A stretch of 64,000 bases of DNA, from assembly GCA_029961685.1 (NCBI GenBank), contig JARWKL010000006.1, positions 11,352,748 to 11,416,747 of the forward strand, written 5' to 3'. Shown piece by piece: positions 31,900-43,900 of the stretch. The position numbers were made by a program, and so were the translations under genes. The notes beneath the pieces were generated by a model. That model did not search any database, was not told the DNA's origin, and was given only the letters and a program-made list of their open reading frames with translations. Numbering within the stretch: position 1 is the stretch's first letter; the number at the start of each line of letters is the position of its first letter. The stretch comes from Aristolochia californica (Eukaryota; Streptophyta; Magnoliopsida; Piperales; Aristolochiaceae).

Positions 31900-34800
31900 T
31901 GTTATGGTCCTGGGTTAAGTACCTATGTCTTCCGTTTCTAACAGGCCGGTCTTTTGGATAGTATTGGCTAGGTGTTAACATTTGGTATTAGAGCGGGCTC
32001 CCACGTCGCGAGTTCGAGTCCCGGGGCGCGCAAAGGCTGGATTAAAATTACTGGTAGGTTTGGAAGGGGCGACCTAGCGGAGGGGGCAACCTGGAGAACT
32101 GCTAAGGAGCACTAGGAGTAGGCCGCCGCTAGAGTAGGCCACCGGGTTGGGCCAGTGTCATTACGCCGTCGTGGTCATCGGCTCGCGAAGGTGGGGGTGT
32201 GATATTATGGTCCTGGGTTAAGTACCTATGTCTTCCGCTCCTAACAGGCCGGTCTTTTGGGTAGTATTAGCTAGGTGCTTAACAAAATCACTTTACAATC
32301 ATCTCTAATTGTTAGGTCAGCTTTTTGTAAGTGGATAAAATAATGGCTTATTTTGACTCGAGAAATATCCTACCACTCGTTCACTTGAGAATTTAATGAG
32401 CGTTTGTTATTCTCTTTAAAAGATTTGGATCCATAGGTCATTCGAATCTTTAACATGCTTCAAGCAGCATATCCATTTTTAAAACATGTGTAGAAATAAA
32501 TATCTTTCTTTTAAAATTCCAATCTATTAGGGTTGAACTAGTGAAATATCAAAAACTTGGACAAAAAAATATACATTTGTGGTGTGTGAATAAATTTTAT
32601 TTATATACATTTGTTATTTTTTTATACTTTTTCCATTCATAAACTCTGAAATTTTCATTTTGTTGTTATCTATTTGCATTTTCATCTCTTTTCTCGTTAA
32701 CGGGAAGTGGAAACTCATGTTTTGATTTAAGAAAAAAGTACACATCTAAGATGGAAATCCACAATGCACAAATGTAGAGGGAGATAATTCCAAAAAGTAT
32801 CTGTAATTTTTAGGGATTGTATACTCTTTCTTATTTTTATGTATTAGGTTTTGAAATCGTCGGGAAAAGGGGGTTGCGGGGGATTTTTAAACTGAATGTT
32901 GATTCCCAATCCATAAGTAATTTCTTACAAAAAAATAGCCCATTACACTTGATAAATCACTTTAAAATCATCTATGATATTTAGGTTAGCTTTTTTTAAG
33001 TAGAAAAATAAAGGCTTGTTTGACTCTGGTAAATATTCCACCGCACGTCCACTTGAGAATTTAATGAGCGTTTCTTGTTCTCTTTAAAAGGTTTGGATCC
33101 ATAGGTCATTTGCATCTTTAACATCCTTCAAGCATGCATATCCATTTTTAAAACATGTGTAGAAATAAATCTCTTTCATATAAAATTCCAAGCTATTAGG
33201 GTTGAACTAGTGGAATTTCCCAAATTTGGGTAGCAAAACTTTTGTGTCCATTCGTGGTGTGTGATTAAATTTTATTTATTTACATTTGTTATTGTGTTAA
33301 ACTTTTTTCATACTTAAACTCTAAAATTTTCATTTTGTTGGGATCTTTTTGCGTTTTCATCTCTTTTCGCGTTTACTAAAGGGGAAGTTGAAACTCTAGT
33401 TTTGATTTAATAAAAAAGTATAAATCTAATATGGAAAGGCACAATGCACAAATGTAGAGGGAGATACTTCAATAAACTGTCTGTAATTTTTAGGGATTGT
33501 AAACTCTTTCTAGTTTTTATGTATTAGGTTTTGTAATTGTCAGAAAAAGGGGGAGGCGTGAGATTTTTAAACTGAGTGTTGACACCTAATCCATAAGTCA
33601 TTTCTTACAAAAATAAATCCTGTTACGCATGATAAATCACTTTACAATCATCTATGATTGTTAGGTCAGTTTTTTGAAAGTGGGCAAAATAATGGCTTGT
33701 TTGACTCGGGTAAATATCCCACCGCATGTTCACTTGAGAATTTAATGAACGTTTGTTATTCTCTTTAAAATGTTTTTGATCCATAGGTCATATGCATCTT
33801 TAAAATAAGTGCATCTTTAACATGTTTCATGTATGCATATCCATTTTTAAAACACGTGTAGAAATAAATCTCTTTCCTATAAAATTCCTAGCTACTAGGG
33901 TTGAACTAGTGGAATTTCTTAAACTTGGTTAATAAAACTTTTTTGTCTATTTGTGGTGTGTGAATAAATTTTCTTTACTTACATTTATTATTATTTTAAA
34001 CTTTTTCCATACATAAACTCTAAACTTTTTATTTTGTTGTGATCTATTTGCGTTTTCATCTCTTTTCACGTTTACAAGATGTAGGGGAAATGGAAATTCA
34101 TGATTATGTTTAAGAAAAAAGTATACATCTAAGTTTGAAATGCAGAATTCAAAAATGTAGAGGGAGATAATTCCAAAAAGTGTCTGTAATTTTTTGGAAT
34201 TTTAAACTCTTTCTAGTTTTTATTTATAAGGCTTTGCAATCGTCGGGGAAAGGGGGAGGCGGGGGATTTTTACACTGAGTGTTGACTCCCAATCCATAAG
34301 TCATTTCCTACAAAAATATAGCCCGTTACGCATGATAAATCAATTTACAATCATCTATGATAGTTAGGTCAGCATATTGTAAGTGGGGAAAATAATGGCT
34401 TGTTTGACTCGGGTAAATATCGCATCGCACGTTCACTTGAGAATTTAATGAACATTTTTTACTCTCTTTAAAAGGTTTGGATCCATAGGTCATTTGCATC
34501 TTTAACATACTTCAAGCATGAATATTCATTTTTAAAACATGTGTAGTTATAAATCTTTTTCCTAAAAAATTCCAAGCTATTAGGGTTGAACTAGTGGAAT
34601 TTCCCAAACTTCGATAACAAAACTTTTGAGTTTATTTGTGGTGTGTGAATAAATTTTATTTACTTACATTTGTTATTGTTTTAAACTTTTTCTATGCATA
34701 AACTCTAAAATTTTTATTTTGTTGTGATCTCTTTTCTCGTTTACTGAAGCGAAAGTTGAAACTCAAGTTTTGATTTAAGAGAAAAACAAACATCTAAGAT

Positions 34801-37800
34801 GGAAATGCATAGTGCACAAATGTAGATAGAGATAATTCAATAAAGTGTCAAGTAATTTTTAGGGATTGTAAGCTGTTTCTAGTTTTTATGTATAAGGTTT
34901 TGCAATCGTCGGGAAAAGGGGGAAGCGGGGGATTTATAAACTGAGTGTTGACTCTTAATCCATAAGTCATTTCTTACAAAAATATAACCCGTTACACATG
35001 ATAAATAACTTTACAATCATCTATGATTGTTAGGTCAGCTTTTGAAAGTGGGCAAAATAATAGCTGGTTTGACTCGGGTAAATATCCCACCGCACGTTCA
35101 CTTGAGAATTTAATGAGCATTTGTTATTCTCTTTAAAAGGTTTTTATCCATAGGTCATATGCATATTTAACATGCTTCAAGAATGCATATCCATTTTTAA
35201 AACCTGTGTAGAAAAAAATCTCTTTCAAATAAATTTCTAAGCTATTAGGGTTGAACTAGTGGAATTTCCCAAACTTGGATAACGAAACTTCTGTGTTCAT
35301 TTGTGGTATATGAATAAAATTTCTTTACTTACATTTGTTATTTTTTTATGCTTTTTTCATACATAAACTCTAAAATTTTCATTTTGTTGTGATCTATTTG
35401 TGTTTTTATCTTTTTTTTCATTTACGAGATCAAGGGGAAGTGGAAACTCAAGTTTTGATTTAAGAAAAAAGTATACATCTAAGATGAAAATGCACAATGC
35501 ACAAATGTAGAGGGACATTATTCCAAAAAGTGTCTGTAACTTTTAGGGATTGTAAACTTTTTTTAGTTTTTATATATTAGGTTTTTCAATTGTCAAGAAA
35601 AGGGGGAGGCGGGGGATTTTTAAACTGAGTGTTGACTCCTAATCCATTAGTTATTTCTAACAAAAATATTTCCTGTTAGGTCACCTTTTTGTAAGTAGGC
35701 AAAATAATGGTTTGTTTGACTCGAGTAAATATCCCACTCAACGTTCAGTTTAGAATTTAATGAGAGTTTATTATTCTCTTTAAAAGGTTTGGATGCATAT
35801 GTTATTTGGATCTTTAATATGCTTGAAGCATGCATATCCATTTTTAAAACATGTGTCGAAATAAATCTCTTTCCTATAAAATTCCAAGCTATTAAGGTTG
35901 AACTAGTGGAATTTCCAAAACTTGGACAATAAAACTTTTGTGTTCATTTGTGGTGTGTGAATAAATTTTCTTTACTTACATTTGTTATTTTTTAACACTT
36001 TTTCCATACCTAAACTCTAAAATTTTCATTTTGTTGTTATCTCTTTTCTCATTTACGAGATGAACGGGAAGTGGAAACTCATGTTTTGATTTAAGAAAAA
36101 AGTACACATCTAAAATGGCAATGCACAATGCAAAAATGTAGAGGGAGATAATTCCAAAACGTGTCTGTAATTTTTAGGGATTGTAAAATCTTTATTGTTT
36201 TTATATATTCGGTTTTGCAATCGTCGAAAAAAGGGAGAGGCGGGAGATTTTTAAACTGAGTTTTGACTCCCATTCCATATGTCATTTCCTACAAATATAT
36301 AGCCTGTACCACTTGATAAATCACTTTAAAATCATCTATGATTGTTAGGTTAGCTTTTGTAAGTGGGCAAAATAATGACTTGTTTGACACGGGTAAATAT
36401 CCCACCGCAAGTTCACAAGAGAATTTAATGAGCTTTTGTTATTCTTTTTAAAAGGATTGGATCCATAGGTCATTTGCATCTTTGACATGCATCAAGCTTG
36501 CTTATTTATTTTTAAAGCGTGTGTAGAAATAAATGCCATCCCTATAAAATTCCAAGCTTTTAGGGTTGAACTAGCGGAATTTCCCAAACTTGGGTAAGAA
36601 AAACTTTTGTGTTCATTTGTGGTGTGTGAATAAATTTTATTTACTTACATTTGTGATTGTTTTAAACTTTTTCCATACATATACTTTAAAATTTTCATTT
36701 TGTTGTGATCTATTTGCGTTTTCATCTCTTTTCTCGTTTAGGAGATGAAGGGGAAGTGGAAACTCAAATTTTGATTTAAGAAAAAAATATACATCTAAGA
36801 TGGAAATGGACAATACACATATGTGAAAGGAGATAATTCTAAATAGTTTTGGAATCTTTAAGGATTATAAACTCTTTCTAGTTTTTATATATTAGGTTTT
36901 GCAATAGTTAGGAAAAGGGGGAGGTAGGGGATTTTTAAACTGAGTGTTGACTCCCATTCCATAATTTATTTCTTACAAAAATATTGCTCGTTACGCATGG
37001 TAAATCACTTTACAAACATCTATGATTGTTAGGACAACTTTTTGCAAGAGGGAAAAATAAGTTCTTGTATGACTCGGGTAATTATCCCACTGCACGTTCA
37101 CTTGAGAATATAATGAGCGTTTGTTATTCTCTTTAAAAGTTTTGGATCCATAGGTCATTTGCATCTTTAACATGCTTCAATCATGCATATCCATTTTTAA
37201 AACATGTGTAGAATAAAACTCTTTCCTATAAAATTCCAAGCTATTAGGGTTGAACTAATGGAATTTCCCAAACTGGGATTACAAAACTTTTCTGTTCATT
37301 TGTGATGTGTGAATACATTTTTTTTACTTACATTTGTAATTTTTGAAAATTTTTCCATACATAAACTCTTAAATTTTAAATTTATTGTGATCTATTTGTG
37401 TTTTGATCTCTTTACTCGTTTATGAGATGGAGGGGAAGTGGAAACTCAAGTTTTTATTTAAGAAAAAAATATATATCTAAGATGTAAATGAATAATGCAC
37501 AAATATAGAGGGAAGTAATTCCAAAAAGGGTCTGTAATTTTTAGGGATTGTAAACACTTTCTAGTTTTTATTTATTAGGTTTTGCAATCCTCGGATAAAG
37601 GGGAAAGCGGGGGATTTTTAAACTGATTGTTGACTCCCAATCCATAAGTAATTTCTAACAGAAATATAGCCCGTTATGCATGATAATTCACTTTACAATC
37701 ATCTATGATTGTTAGGTCATCTTTTTGTAAGTGGGCAAAATAATGGCTTGTTTGACTCGTGTAAATATCCCACCGTACGTTCACTTCAGAATTTAATGAG

Positions 37801-37966
37801 CGTTTGTTATTCTCTTTAAAAGGTTTGGATCCATAGGTCATTTGCATCTTTAACAAGCTTCAAACATGTATATCCATTTTTAAAACATGTGTAGAAATAA
37901 ATCTTTTTCCTATAAAATTCCAAGCAATTATGGTTGAACTATAGGAATTTCATAAACTTGGATAAC
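30811..37966 (+). repeat. Decameric higher-order repeat unit 1 (contains the TRIM)
   Basis: Monomers 1 to 10 with landmarks near 31106, 31795, 32851, 33531, 34217, 34903, 35587, 36216, 36898 and 37580. The next type 1 monomer follows (38267). Excluding the 390-bp TRIM plus target duplication, the repeat length is about 6.77 kb. Each type has private variants, e.g. type 3 tcttatttttatgtattagg with gttttgaaatcg, type 5 tttttatttataagg, type 8 ttcggttttgc, type 9 agttttggaat, type 10 gtaaacactttctag. Confidence 0.7.
31900..32284 (+). mobile_element. TRIM (miniature LTR retrotransposon)
   Basis: Complete 385-bp element: LTRs of 81-82 bp (31900-31980 and 32203-32284) that share gtcctgggttaagtacctat and aacaggccggtcttttgg, a primer-binding site TGGTATTAGAGC at 31983-31994, and a polypurine tract gaaggtgggggtgtga before the second LTR. 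The target duplication AAATC is perfect (31895-31899 and 32285-32289). No coding capacity. The internal part is GC-rich and holds a pol III B-box-like AGTTCGAGTCC at 32011-32021. The two LTRs differ at about six positions. Confidence 0.92.
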
Positions 37967-40900
37967 AAAACTTTTATGTTCTTTTGTAGTGTGTGGATAA
38001 ATTTTCTTTACCAATATTTGTCATTTTTTTAGACGTTTTCCAGACATAAACTCAAAAATTTTCATTTTCTTGTTATCTATTTGCGTTTTCATCTCTTTTT
38101 CTCGTCTAAGAGATGCACAGGAAGTGGAAACTCATGTTTTGATTTCAGAAAAAAGTACACATCTAAGATAGAATTGCACAATGCACAAATGTAGAGGGAG
38201 ATAAGTCAATAAAGTGTCTGTAATTTTTAGGTATTGTAAACTCTTTCTAGTTTTTATGTATTAGGTTTTGCAATCGTCGGGAAAAGGCGAAGGTGGGGGA
38301 TTTTTAAACTGAGTGTTGACTCCTAATCCATAAGTCATTTCTTACAAAAATATAGCCCGTTATGCTAGATAAATCATTTTACATTCATCCATGATTGTTA
38401 GGTCAACTTTTTGTAAGTGGGCAAAATAATGGCTTGTTTGACTCGGGTAAATATCCCTACGCACGTTCACTAGAGAATTTGATGAGCATTTGTTATGGTC
38501 TTTAAAAGGTTGCGATCCATAGGTCATTTGCATCTTTAACATGCTCCTAGCATGAATTTCCATTTTTAAAACATGAGCAGAAATAAATCTCTTCCCTATA
38601 AAATTCCAAGCTATTTGGGTTGAACTAGCGGAATTTCCCAAACTTGGATAAGAAAACTTTCGTGTTCATTTGTGATGTGTGAATAAAATTTCCTTACTTA
38701 CATTTGTTATTGTTTTAAGCTTTTTCCATATATAAACTCTAAAATTTTTATTTTGTTGTGATCTATTTGCGTTTTCATCTCTTTTTTCGTTTATGAGATA
38801 AAGGGGAAGTGAAAACTCAAGTTTTGATTTAAGAAAAAAGTATACATCTAAGATGGAAATACTCAATGCACAAATGTAGAGGGTGATAATTGCAAAATTT
38901 GTCTATAATTTTTAGAGATTGTAAACTCTTTCTAGTTTTTATATATTAGGTTTTGCAATCGTCGGGAAAAGGGGGAGGTGGAGGATTTTTAAACTGAGTG
39001 TTGACTCCCAATCCATAAGTCTTTTCTAACAAAAATATATCCCGTTACGCTTGATAAATCATTTTACATTCCTATCTAATTGTTAGGTCAGTTTTTTGTA
39101 AGTGGGCAAAATAATGACTTGTATTGACTCGGGTAAATATCCCACCGCACGTTCACTAGAAAATTTAATGAGTGTTTGTTATTCTCTTTAAAAGATTTGG
39201 ATCCATAGGTCATTTGAATATTTAACATGCTTCAAGCATGCATATCCATTTTTAAAATATGAGTAGAAATAAATCACTTCACTTTTAAATTCCAAGCTAT
39301 TAGGGTTGAACTAGTGGAATATCCAAAACTTGGACAAAAAACTTTTGTGTTCATTTGTAGTGTGTGAATAAATTTTAGTTACATACATTTTTTATTTTTT
39401 TAAACTTTTTCCTTTCATAAACTCTAAAATTTTTATTTTGTTGTTATCTATTTGCGTTTTCATCTCTTTTCTCGTTAACGAGATGAAAGGGAAGTAGAAA
39501 CTCATGTTTTGATTTAAGAAAAAAATACAAATCTAAGATGGAAATCCACTATATACAAATGTAGAGGGAGATAATTCCAAAAAGTGTCTATAATTTTTAG
39601 GGATTGTAAATTCTTTCTTATTTTTATGTATTAGGTTTTGAAATCGTTGGGAAAAGGGGGTAGCGGGGGATTTTTAAATTAAGTGTTGACTCCCAATCTA
39701 TAAGTAATTTTTTACAAAAAAAAATAGCTCGTTAATTTGAAAAATCACTTTACAATCATCTATGATATTTAGGTTAACTTTTTGTAAGTGGGCAAAATAA
39801 AGGCTTGTTTGACTCGAGTAAATATCCCACTGCAAGTTCACTTGAGAATTTAATGAGCGTTTCTTGTTCGCTTTAAAAGGTTTGGATCCATAGGTAATTT
39901 GCATCTTTAACATCCTTCAAGCATGCATATCCATTTTTAAAACATGTGTAAAAATAAATCTCTTTCCTATAAAATTCCAAGCTATAAGGGTTGAACTAGT
40001 GGAATTTCCTAAACTAGGGTAACAAAATTTTTGTGTCCATTTCTGGTGTGTGAATAAATTTTCTATACTTACATTTGTTATTGTGTTGAACTTTTTCCAT
40101 ACTTAAACTCTAAAATTTTCATTTTGCTATGATCTATTTGCGTTTTCATCTCTTTTCGCGTTTACTGAAGGAGAAGTTGAAACTCAAGTTTTAATTTAAT
40201 AAAAAAGTATAAATCTAAGATGGAAAGGCATAATGCAAAAATGTAGAGGGGGATAATTCAATAAAGTGTCTGTAATTTTTAGGGATTGTAAACTCTTTCT
40301 AGTTTTTATGTATTAGGTTTTGCAATTGTCGAAAAAAGGGGGAGGCGGGGGATTTACAAACTGAGAGCTGACACCTAATCCATAAGTCATTTCTTACAAA
40401 AATAAAGCCCGTTACACAGGATAAATCACTTTACAATCATCTATGATTGTTAGGTCAACTTTTTGAAAGTGGGCAAAATAATGGCTTGTTTGACTCCGGT
40501 AAATATCCCACCGCACGTTCACTTGAAAATTTAATGAACATTTGTTATTCTCTTTAAATTGTTTTGATCCATAGGTCATATGCATCTTTAACATGTTTCA
40601 AGAATACATATCCATTTTAAAAACATGTGTAGAAAAAATTCTCTTTCAAATAAATTTCAATGCTATTTGGGTTAAACTAGTGGTATTTCCCAAACTTGGA
40701 TAACAAAACTTTTGTGTTCATTTGTAGTGTGTGAATAAAACTTCTTTACTTAAATTTTTTATTATTTTAAGATTTTTTCGTACATAAACTTTAAAATTTT
40801 CATTTTCTTGTGATCTATTTGCGTTTTCATCTCTTTTTTCGTTTACGAGATCAAGGGGAAGTAGAAACTCAAGTTTTGATTTACGAAAAAAGTAGACATC

Positions 40901-43900
40901 TAAGATGGAAATGCACAATGCACAAATGTAGATTGAGATAATTCAAAAAAGTGTCTGTAATTTTTACGGATTGTAAACTCTTTCTAGTTTTTATATATTA
41001 CGTTTTTCAATCGTCAGGAAAAGGGCAGACAGGGGATTTATAAATTGAGTGTTTACTCCTAATCCATAAGTTATTTCTAGAAAAAATATAGCCCGTTACA
41101 AATGATAAATCAATTTACAATTATATATGATTTTTAAGTCAGCTTTTTGTAAGTAGGCAAAAAAATGGCTTGTTTGAGTCGGGTAAATATCCCACTGCGC
41201 GTTCACTTGAGAATTTAATGAACGCTTGTTATTCTTTTTAAAAGGTTTGGATCCATAGGTCATTTGCATCTTTAACATGTTTTATGCACGCATATCCATT
41301 TTTAAAACACGGGTAGAAATAAATCTCTTTCCTATCAAATTCCAAGCTATTAGGGTTGAACTAGTGGAATTTCCCAAACTTGGATAACAAAACTTTTTTT
41401 CTATTTGTGGTATGTGAATAAATTTTCTTTAGTTACATTTATTATTGTTTTAAACTTTTTCTATACATAAACTCTAAAATTTTCATTTTATTGTGATCTA
41501 TTTGCGTTTTCATCTCTTTTCATGGTTACAAGATGTAGGGGAAATGGAAACTCATGTTTTGGTTTAAGAAAAAAGTATACATCTAAGATGAAAATGCAGA
41601 ATGCAAAAATGTAGAGCGAGATAATTCCAAAAAGTGTCTGTAATTTTTTGGCATTTTAAACTCTTTCTAGTTTTTATTTATAAGGTTTTGCAATCGTCGG
41701 GAAAAGGGGGAGGCGGGGGATTTTTAAACTGAGTGTTGATTCCCAATCCCTAAGTCATTTCCTACAAAAATATATCCCGTTACGCATGATAAATAAATTT
41801 ACAATCATCTATGATTGTTAGGTCACCTTTTTGTAAGAGGGCAAAATAATGGCTTGTTTGACTTGAGTAAATATCGCACCGCACGTTCACTTGAGAATTT
41901 AATGAGTATTTTTTTTCTCTTTAAAAGGTTTGGATCCATAGGTCATTTGCATTTTTAACATGCTTCAAGCATGCATATCCATTTTTACAACATGTGTAGA
42001 AATAAATCTATTTCCTATAAAATTCCATGCTATTAGGGTTAAACTAGTGGAATTTTCCAAACTTGGATAAGAAAACTTTTGTGTTCATTTGTGGTGTGCG
42101 AATAAATTTTCTTAAATTAAATTTATTATTTTTTTAAACTTTTTCTATGCATAAACTCTAAAATTTTCATTTTGTTGTGATCTATATGCGTTTTCATCTC
42201 TTTTCTCGTTTACTGAAGCGGAAGTTAAAACTCAAGTTTTGATTTGAGAAAAAAATATACATCTAAGTTGGAAATGCACAATGCACAAATGTAGAGGGAG
42301 ATAATTCAACAAATTGTCAGTAATTTTTAGGGATTGTAAATTGTTTCTAGTTTTTATGTATAAGGTTTTGCAATCGTCGGGAAAAGGGGGAGGCGGGGGA
42401 TTTATAAACTGAGTGTTGACTCTTAATCCATAAGTCATTTCTTACAAAAATATAGCCCGTTACACATGATAAATAACTTTACAATAATCTATGATTGTTA
42501 GGTCAGCTTTTGAAAGTGGGCAAAATAATGGCTGGTTTGAGTCGGGTAAATATCCCACCGTACGTTGACTTGAGAATTTAATGAGCGTTTGTTATTCTCG
42601 TTAAAAGGTTTTTATCCATAGGTCATATGCATATTTAACATGCTTCAAGAATGCATATCCATTTTTAAAACGTGTGTAGAAAAAAATCCCTTTGCAATAA
42701 AGTTCCTAGCTATTAGGGTTGAACTAGTGGAATTTCCCAAACATGGATAACAAAACTTATGTGTTCATTTGTGGTATGTGAATAAATTTTTTTTACTTAC
42801 ATTTGTTATTGGTTTACGTTTTTTCCATACGTAAACTCTAAAATTTTCATTTTGTTGTGATCTATTTGCGTTTTTATCTCTTTTTTCGTTTACGAGCTAG
42901 AGGGGAAGTGGAAACTCAAGTTTTGATTTAAGAAAAAAGTATACATCTAAGATGGAAATGCACAATGCACAAATGTAGAGGGAGATGATTCCAAAAAATG
43001 TCTGTAATTTTTAGGGATTGTAAACTCTTTCTAGTTTTTATATATTAGGTTTTTCAATCGTCAGGAAAATTTCTAACAAAAATATTGCCTGTTAGGTCAC
43101 CTTTTGTAAGTGGGCAAAATAATTGCTTGTTTGACTCAGGTAAATATCCCACTCCATGTTCAATTTAGAATTTAATGACAGTTTTTTATTCTCTTTAAAA
43201 GGTTTGGATCCATAAGTTATTTGCATATTCAACATGCTTGAAGCATGCATATCCATTTTTCAAACATGTGTAGAAATAAATCTCTTTCCTTTAAAATTCC
43301 AAGCTATTAGGGTTGAACTAGTGGAATTTCCAAAACTTGGACAACAAAACTTTTGTGTTGATTTGTAGTGTGTGAATAAATTTTCTTTATTTACATTTGT
43401 TATTTTTTCAAAATTTTTTCGTACGTAAACTCTGAAATTTTTATTTTGTTGTTATCTATTTGCGTTTTCATCTCTTTTCTCGTTTACAAGATGAACGGGA
43501 AGTGAAAACTCATGTTTTGATTTAAGAAAAAAGTACACATCTAAGATTGAAATGCACAATGCACAAATGTAGAGGGAGATAATTCCAAAACATGTCTATA
43601 ATTTTCAGGATTGTAAAATATTTATAGTTTTTATATTTTCGATTTTGCCATCGTCGGAAAAAGGGAGTGGCGGGGGATTTTTAAACTGAGTTTTGACTCC
43701 CATTCTATAAGTCATTTCTTACAAATGTATAACCCGTAACGCTTGATAAATCACTTTACAATCATCTATGATTTTTAGGTTAACATTTTGTAAGTGGGCA
43801 AAATAATGGCTTGTTTGACACATGTAAATATCCCACCGCAAGTTCACTTGAGAATTTAATGAGCCTTTTTTTTCCTTTTTACAGGATAGGATCCATAGGT

